The notes beneath the pieces are model-generated. The model was not told the DNA's origin, made no database searches, and was given only the letters and a program-made list of their open reading frames with translations. Position numbers and translations under genes: made by a program. A stretch of DNA of 22,988 nucleotides. It comes from Elysia marginata (lineage: Eukaryota; Mollusca; Gastropoda; Plakobranchidae). The stretch's first letter is position 1. Every line of letters begins with the position of its first letter. The stretch lies in assembly GCA_019649035.1 (NCBI GenBank), contig BMAT01008301.1, forward strand, positions 191,458 to 214,445, read 5' to 3'. Shown here in pieces: positions 19,631-22,988 of the stretch.

Positions 19631-22530
19631 CTGAAAAGATAGAAAAGGAAGAAACGGGTTGTTTGAGTTAAAAGTTTATTTTGTTGCTTTTTGTTTTCTT
19701 CAAAATACAACTACCATAGTTCTTTCTACTATAATGTTAACTTGCGACTTATACAATCAAATTAAAAAATAAATTCCTTTGAGTTTTTGCTCCTGATTTG
19801 AACATGAATTCTTAAGTCAGTTGGAAGTTTTGTTTTCCATTCTTTTTTATAAGCATGAGTTTGCTTTTCTGTGGGAAAGGTTGGGAGAGGTGTGTGCTAC
19901 AACTTTCTGACAAAAAAAATCAATGTCAGAGTTAGAAATGAAGACAACAAAAACAAAAAAAAACAACAAAAAAATTTTGGGCAACCCACCAGAATCATTC
20001 TTTTCCTCTAAAGATGCAAACATTTCTAAAGGTATGTATATAATGATTGATAGAGAATGAACACAATTCATGGCTGGCATTGGATCCAGGTGTCCTCAGC
20101 TGAAGCTCAAGAATGTGTGGGGTGTAGAGTCACGGCTCAGGTAGTTTTTGCCCTCCCCTTTCCCATTTCAAAAACTATACCATGGACCTTGGCCTCATTT
20201 GTCTTGGCTGGGTGACACAGATAAAAGAGGTAAAAAAAAAACAAGCCAACGCTTTCCTTACATTGTTTCCCTCATCCTCATCTTGGCTTTGTTGTGCGGT
20301 AGATGCTGACTGGGAAGATTCTGGAGCTTCCTCTCCATCTGATGTTCCATTGGAAACAAAACTTCTTCTCCTGACAATCAAAAGTTGAAATCTTAGAACA
20401 CATGGAAAACGAAAATTCTAGGTCTTTTTTTTTTTTTAAATATACTTGTTACAGCAGATGTCATTATTTCTTAACTAAGGTTCAAGGAGGATTTTATTTA
20501 AAAAAAGGGGCATCAGCAATTGTACCACTCAATGAGCAACAAGAAAGATGTTAAAACAGGGGTAGTTTTCACCATGTGCAAAACTTTTTAATGTTGGGTT
20601 TTGAGATAATGTTTTTTGTCACTGCAAAAACAAGAAACTTTCGTTTACATAATTTCCAAAAAAATTGGGGCCAAATAAAGAGAGCAATGTTAAAGTGGAT
20701 TACTCCGCAGTAGTTTCTGAAAAAGTTAAAACCAAAAATTGAGTTTCAGACAAAACACATAGAAAAACCTTCACAAGTGTTCAATACAAAATTTATAGAC
20801 TTATTGTTAACTCATTCTTGTCTAACTTTATACTTGTTTATGAGAAATTCGCTTACTATTTGAAGGCTTTAACTGGTTTTATTCAGAAACACCAAAATGT
20901 TCAAAAAGACTCTCAAGAGCAGACTGACCAATGTAGTGAAACTATAAACAAGTGATATGAACTAAAGTAGCTTTACCCTATGCGCATGTTGGATTTGATG
21001 GGTTCTGGCCTAGACACAGGACCTCTCTTAGCCGGCTGTGATGGTGGTGACCATGATCGCTCTGAGCCAGACTCACTGGATGCTAATTTTGCTCTGAAAG
21101 GCCAAGCAAAGAGAAACGACGAGTCAATATTTGTTGTTACGGTTCAGTTTGGATATTCAAACTCTGTGGGAGCAAAATTTAACTTTGAGGTAATAGAAAA
21201 GATTTCAAAAGAAAAACGCAATCTTTAATTTTAAAATAGTAAGAGCACAGCACTATGTTTATTATACTCGACTGTATCTCAAAAGCTCCACGTTACAACC
21301 AGTCTTAAATCCAAAGGAGGAAAAAAAGAACCAAGTATCACCCTACAAAACAGCCAATCTCTGATAAACTTGCTCCAGTAATTTGAAGCCCCCTTTTCAG
21401 TATTTTCCAAGGCATATCAGCACTCACAACGAAAAAATGACAAAGTAAAGATAACACATTATTATATTCATGGGACCTGTATATGGAAAAGTTACTTGTT
21501 TAAGTTGATAAGCTGGTGATGTGTAAATTTTTCAGATTAATTTACACATTCAAAAAGATAAGATGGTTCATTTTGCATGTGATCTTCTTTTCCTAAAATA
21601 AGCCTAGGCTACACAATTTCCTCCCATTTTACTAAAAACAGGTCTTTTTTTATAACTTCTCGGTAATTCAGTATTTATTTAAGGTATGACATTGGTTCTC
21701 CGGTATTTTGATGTGATTCTGATACTAAAATACTGATATGGACACTGGCTGGCAGCTCTGACCCCATTCCTACCAAGTGCGACATAAAGCAGAAAAATCA
21801 GAACTACCAATTTCACACGAAAGGAACGAGGTCTCTGGAAGAAAATCTTACCCTCGCCTTAGGACTAGGGGCCCATCATTTGAGAAAAGTTGGGTCTCCC
21901 ATTTTTTTTGATTTGTGATCATCAAATGTTTTTCAACCACCCTTGAGACGTTTCAATAAATTTTATCTACACATGGTCTTGCTTAAATCCATAACTTTGC
22001 GGTGCTTATTGCAGAAAATTTGCTTTAAAATCGGGTGGCAGTGTTAGATAATCCTTAATGTCAGAAAGACGGCATCAAATCAGAACCTTTGCTCTTAGTG
22101 ACTGCAGAGGAAGAGTTGCAGGTATCAGCTCTCAACATTTATTTTACAATTTCTGGTAAAATTCCTTTCATGAACATGGTCACAAAAGAATCTACAAGCT
22201 AAGACTATTGGTGCCCCTTATTGTTTTTTTTTAGTTTTTTTTTTATTCAGGTAATAGAAGAAGAAAATAACGGAATTCCATAAAAATCAAAAACTGGTGT
22301 TACCCCTCCAAATTAAAAAAATTAATTATATATAATGAAATTATCCATTAAACTGATATTGATAATAAATTATTGATGCAGAAAAGATCAATTGAAATTT
22401 TCACAAAAAAAAAAAAAGGTTAGCGACTTGCTTTTTGATGTGACTGGGAGAGGTGGACGCTGAGGACGGAGATGAAGGAGGAGATCTTTTCCGAGAAGCT
22501 GGCGATTTTGTGGGACTTGGTCGGGTCATC
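19598..22530 (-). CDS. PDS5: PDS5-like cohesin regulator, C-terminal exons (partial gene)
   Basis: Joining, on the minus strand, 22530-22432, 21093-20977, 20370-20262 and 19630-19598 gives one open frame of 118 residues ending in TAA. The order is RPSPTKSPASRKRSPPSSPS (Ser/Pro-rich with CDK-type SPTK), KKAKLASSESGSERSWSPPS, PAKRGPVSRPEPIKSNMRIG, then RRSFVSNGTSDGEEAPESSQ, an acidic QDEDEGNN and a basic end VKRKIRARRK. Comparison by memory with vertebrate PDS5B finds the same order of features: SPESS...TQSTP, KKNVRVGR, an acidic stretch, and a terminal basic NVRRRSAKRERR. PDS5 is a HEAT-repeat protein that binds cohesin with WAPL and sororin and controls sister-chromatid cohesion; only its disordered tail is in the window, and the HEAT repeats would lie to the right of 22988. 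The exon chain is supported by frame continuity. The family name is moderately supported because low-complexity tails are weak evidence. Confidence 0.6.
20262..20370 (-). CDS. PDS5: PDS5-like gene, third exon in the window (acidic/Gln-Ser-rich)
   Basis: 109 bp from acceptor GATTGTCAG to donor AAT|GTAAGG, entering in phase 2 and leaving in phase 0. It encodes RRSFVSNGTSDGEEAPESSQ and SASTAQQSQDEDEGNN. The composition fits an acidic disordered linker before the terminal basic peptide. Confidence 0.65.
20977..21093 (-). CDS. PDS5: PDS5-like gene, second exon in the window
   Basis: 117 bp from acceptor CTTTCAG to donor AGG|GTAAAG, phase 2 on both sides. It encodes AKLASSESGSERSWSPPSQP and AKRGPVSRPEPIKSNMRIG. 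The KSNMRIGR junction with the next exon resembles KKNVRVGR near the C-terminus of vertebrate PDS5B. Confidence 0.65.
22432..22530 (-). CDS. PDS5: PDS5-like gene, first exon in the window (Ser/Pro-rich)
   Basis: 99 bp. It enters in phase 2 after an ACAAG acceptor, encodes MTRPSPTKSPASRKRSPPSS and then PSSASTSPSHIKK, and leaves in phase 2. No good GT donor exists at its end. A GC donor, AAA|GCAAGT, keeps the frame into the next exon, whereas the nearby CAA|GTCGCT donor leads to a stop within a few codons. It carries several S-P sites, including a full CDK consensus SPTK. Confidence 0.6.
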
Positions 22531-22920
22531 CTTGTCGAACACACATACAAATCATGTAAAATCAGTAAAAGCTTTTAAAAAATGCCTTAAATTTCTAAGA
22601 TGAAAATAATTGATAAATTTTGCAGTGTCATTAGACTTGTCTTTGATTATTAGAAGGTTCGTAAAGCCCTATCACTGGCAAAAGAACCAGTCAGTCTTTT
22701 AAAACTTTACTGCTTTTGCAGGCAACAAGAAACCCTGGCATGGCAGCTACACATTTTAAAAAAATTGAAAGTTAACATTTTCAAGTCTGTATGTTTAAAA
22801 CAAGTTTCTCCGAAAAAAAAAAAATAAACATTAAGTTTGGAAGCTAAAGAATAAGTTAGCTATAATTCCATTGCTTTAAAGTTAGCAAAATTTAAAATTT
22901 TGTTCCAATATCAAATCAGT

Positions 22921-22988
22921 AAGATAAGATAAGATAAGATGATCTTTATTCGTCCCAGTGGGAAATTTGTCTTGGACAGCGTTTCATT
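22921..22988 (-). mobile_element. 3' end of a non-LTR retrotransposon with (AAGAT)n tail, cut by the window edge
   Basis: Four copies of AAGAT (22921-22940) are followed by GATCTTTATTCGTCCCAGTG and GGAAATTTGTCTTGGACAGC. Read on the minus strand this is CAAATTTCCCACTGGGACGA, then AATAAAG and a short tandem ATCTT tail. A TCCC-AGT-GGGA mini-hairpin just before a simple-repeat tail is the form of the 3' end of several CR1/L2-like LINEs and their SINEs in aquatic animals. The exact clade is not determined; the body would lie to the right. Confidence 0.65.

Noticed and set aside
20980-21228. Plus-strand 82-codon frame beginning MRMLDLMGSG
   Set aside because: It lies opposite the minus-strand PDS5-like exon, which has matching splice sites and frame continuity with its neighbours; the plus-strand frame has none.
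22416-22431. GT donor CAA|GTCGCT at the end of the PDS5-like exon
   Set aside because: It gives an early stop with either available acceptor of the next exon and has a poor consensus; the adjacent GC donor keeps the frame.

Overview
The window is AT-rich animal nuclear DNA: protein-coding exons are short, bounded by GT..AG (once apparently GC..AG) introns, and separated by repeat-filled non-coding sequence. The style of the repeats (AGATCT-type hexamer tracts, the palindromic octamer TAGGCCTA, short inverted-repeat transposons, an (AAGAT)n-tailed retrotransposon 3' end) together with animal-type CCNI and PDS5 genes suggests a lophotrochozoan, most likely a gastropod mollusc. The taxon is inference; the gene identities rest on the spliced translations. 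There is no bacterial-style operon, tRNA, rRNA or CRISPR array.

Layout. 1-2876: upstream, non-coding sequence with an AGATCT microsatellite, many dispersed AGATCT hexamers and one foldback. 2877-8520 (+): a complete six-coding-exon gene for cyclin I (336 residues). All five of its coding introns are phase 0. Intron 3 carries a small hAT-like inverted-repeat element and intron 5 carries a 534-bp TTAA-flanked MITE. 8521 to about 9190 is its likely 3' UTR, with a distal poly(A) candidate near 11150. 9200-19597 is about 10 kb without a supported gene. It holds a perfect 24-bp hairpin, a second hAT-like element, a diverged repeat pair, a GC-richer block with a 44-bp tandem palindromic repeat (14420-14545), a 34-bp tandem duplication, a second copy of the TTAA MITE (17727-18310), and a roughly 112-nt imperfect hairpin abutting that MITE. 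19598-22530 (-): the last four coding exons of a second gene, read right to left, encoding a serine/proline-rich and then acidic/basic tail of 118 residues. It resembles the C-terminus of the cohesin regulator PDS5; its upstream exons lie beyond the right edge. The extreme right (22921-22988) is the truncated 3' end of a non-LTR retrotransposon on the minus strand.

The two genes converge (tail to tail) across the 11-kb repeat-rich interval. Cyclin I is an atypical cyclin and PDS5 a cohesin regulator, but nothing in the sequence shows they act together, and their adjacency is probably incidental. I did not find a convincing previously undescribed system. The most interesting leads are the hairpins and foldbacks, the TTAA MITE family, the 44-bp palindromic tandem repeat, and a GC..AG intron supported by reading-frame logic.
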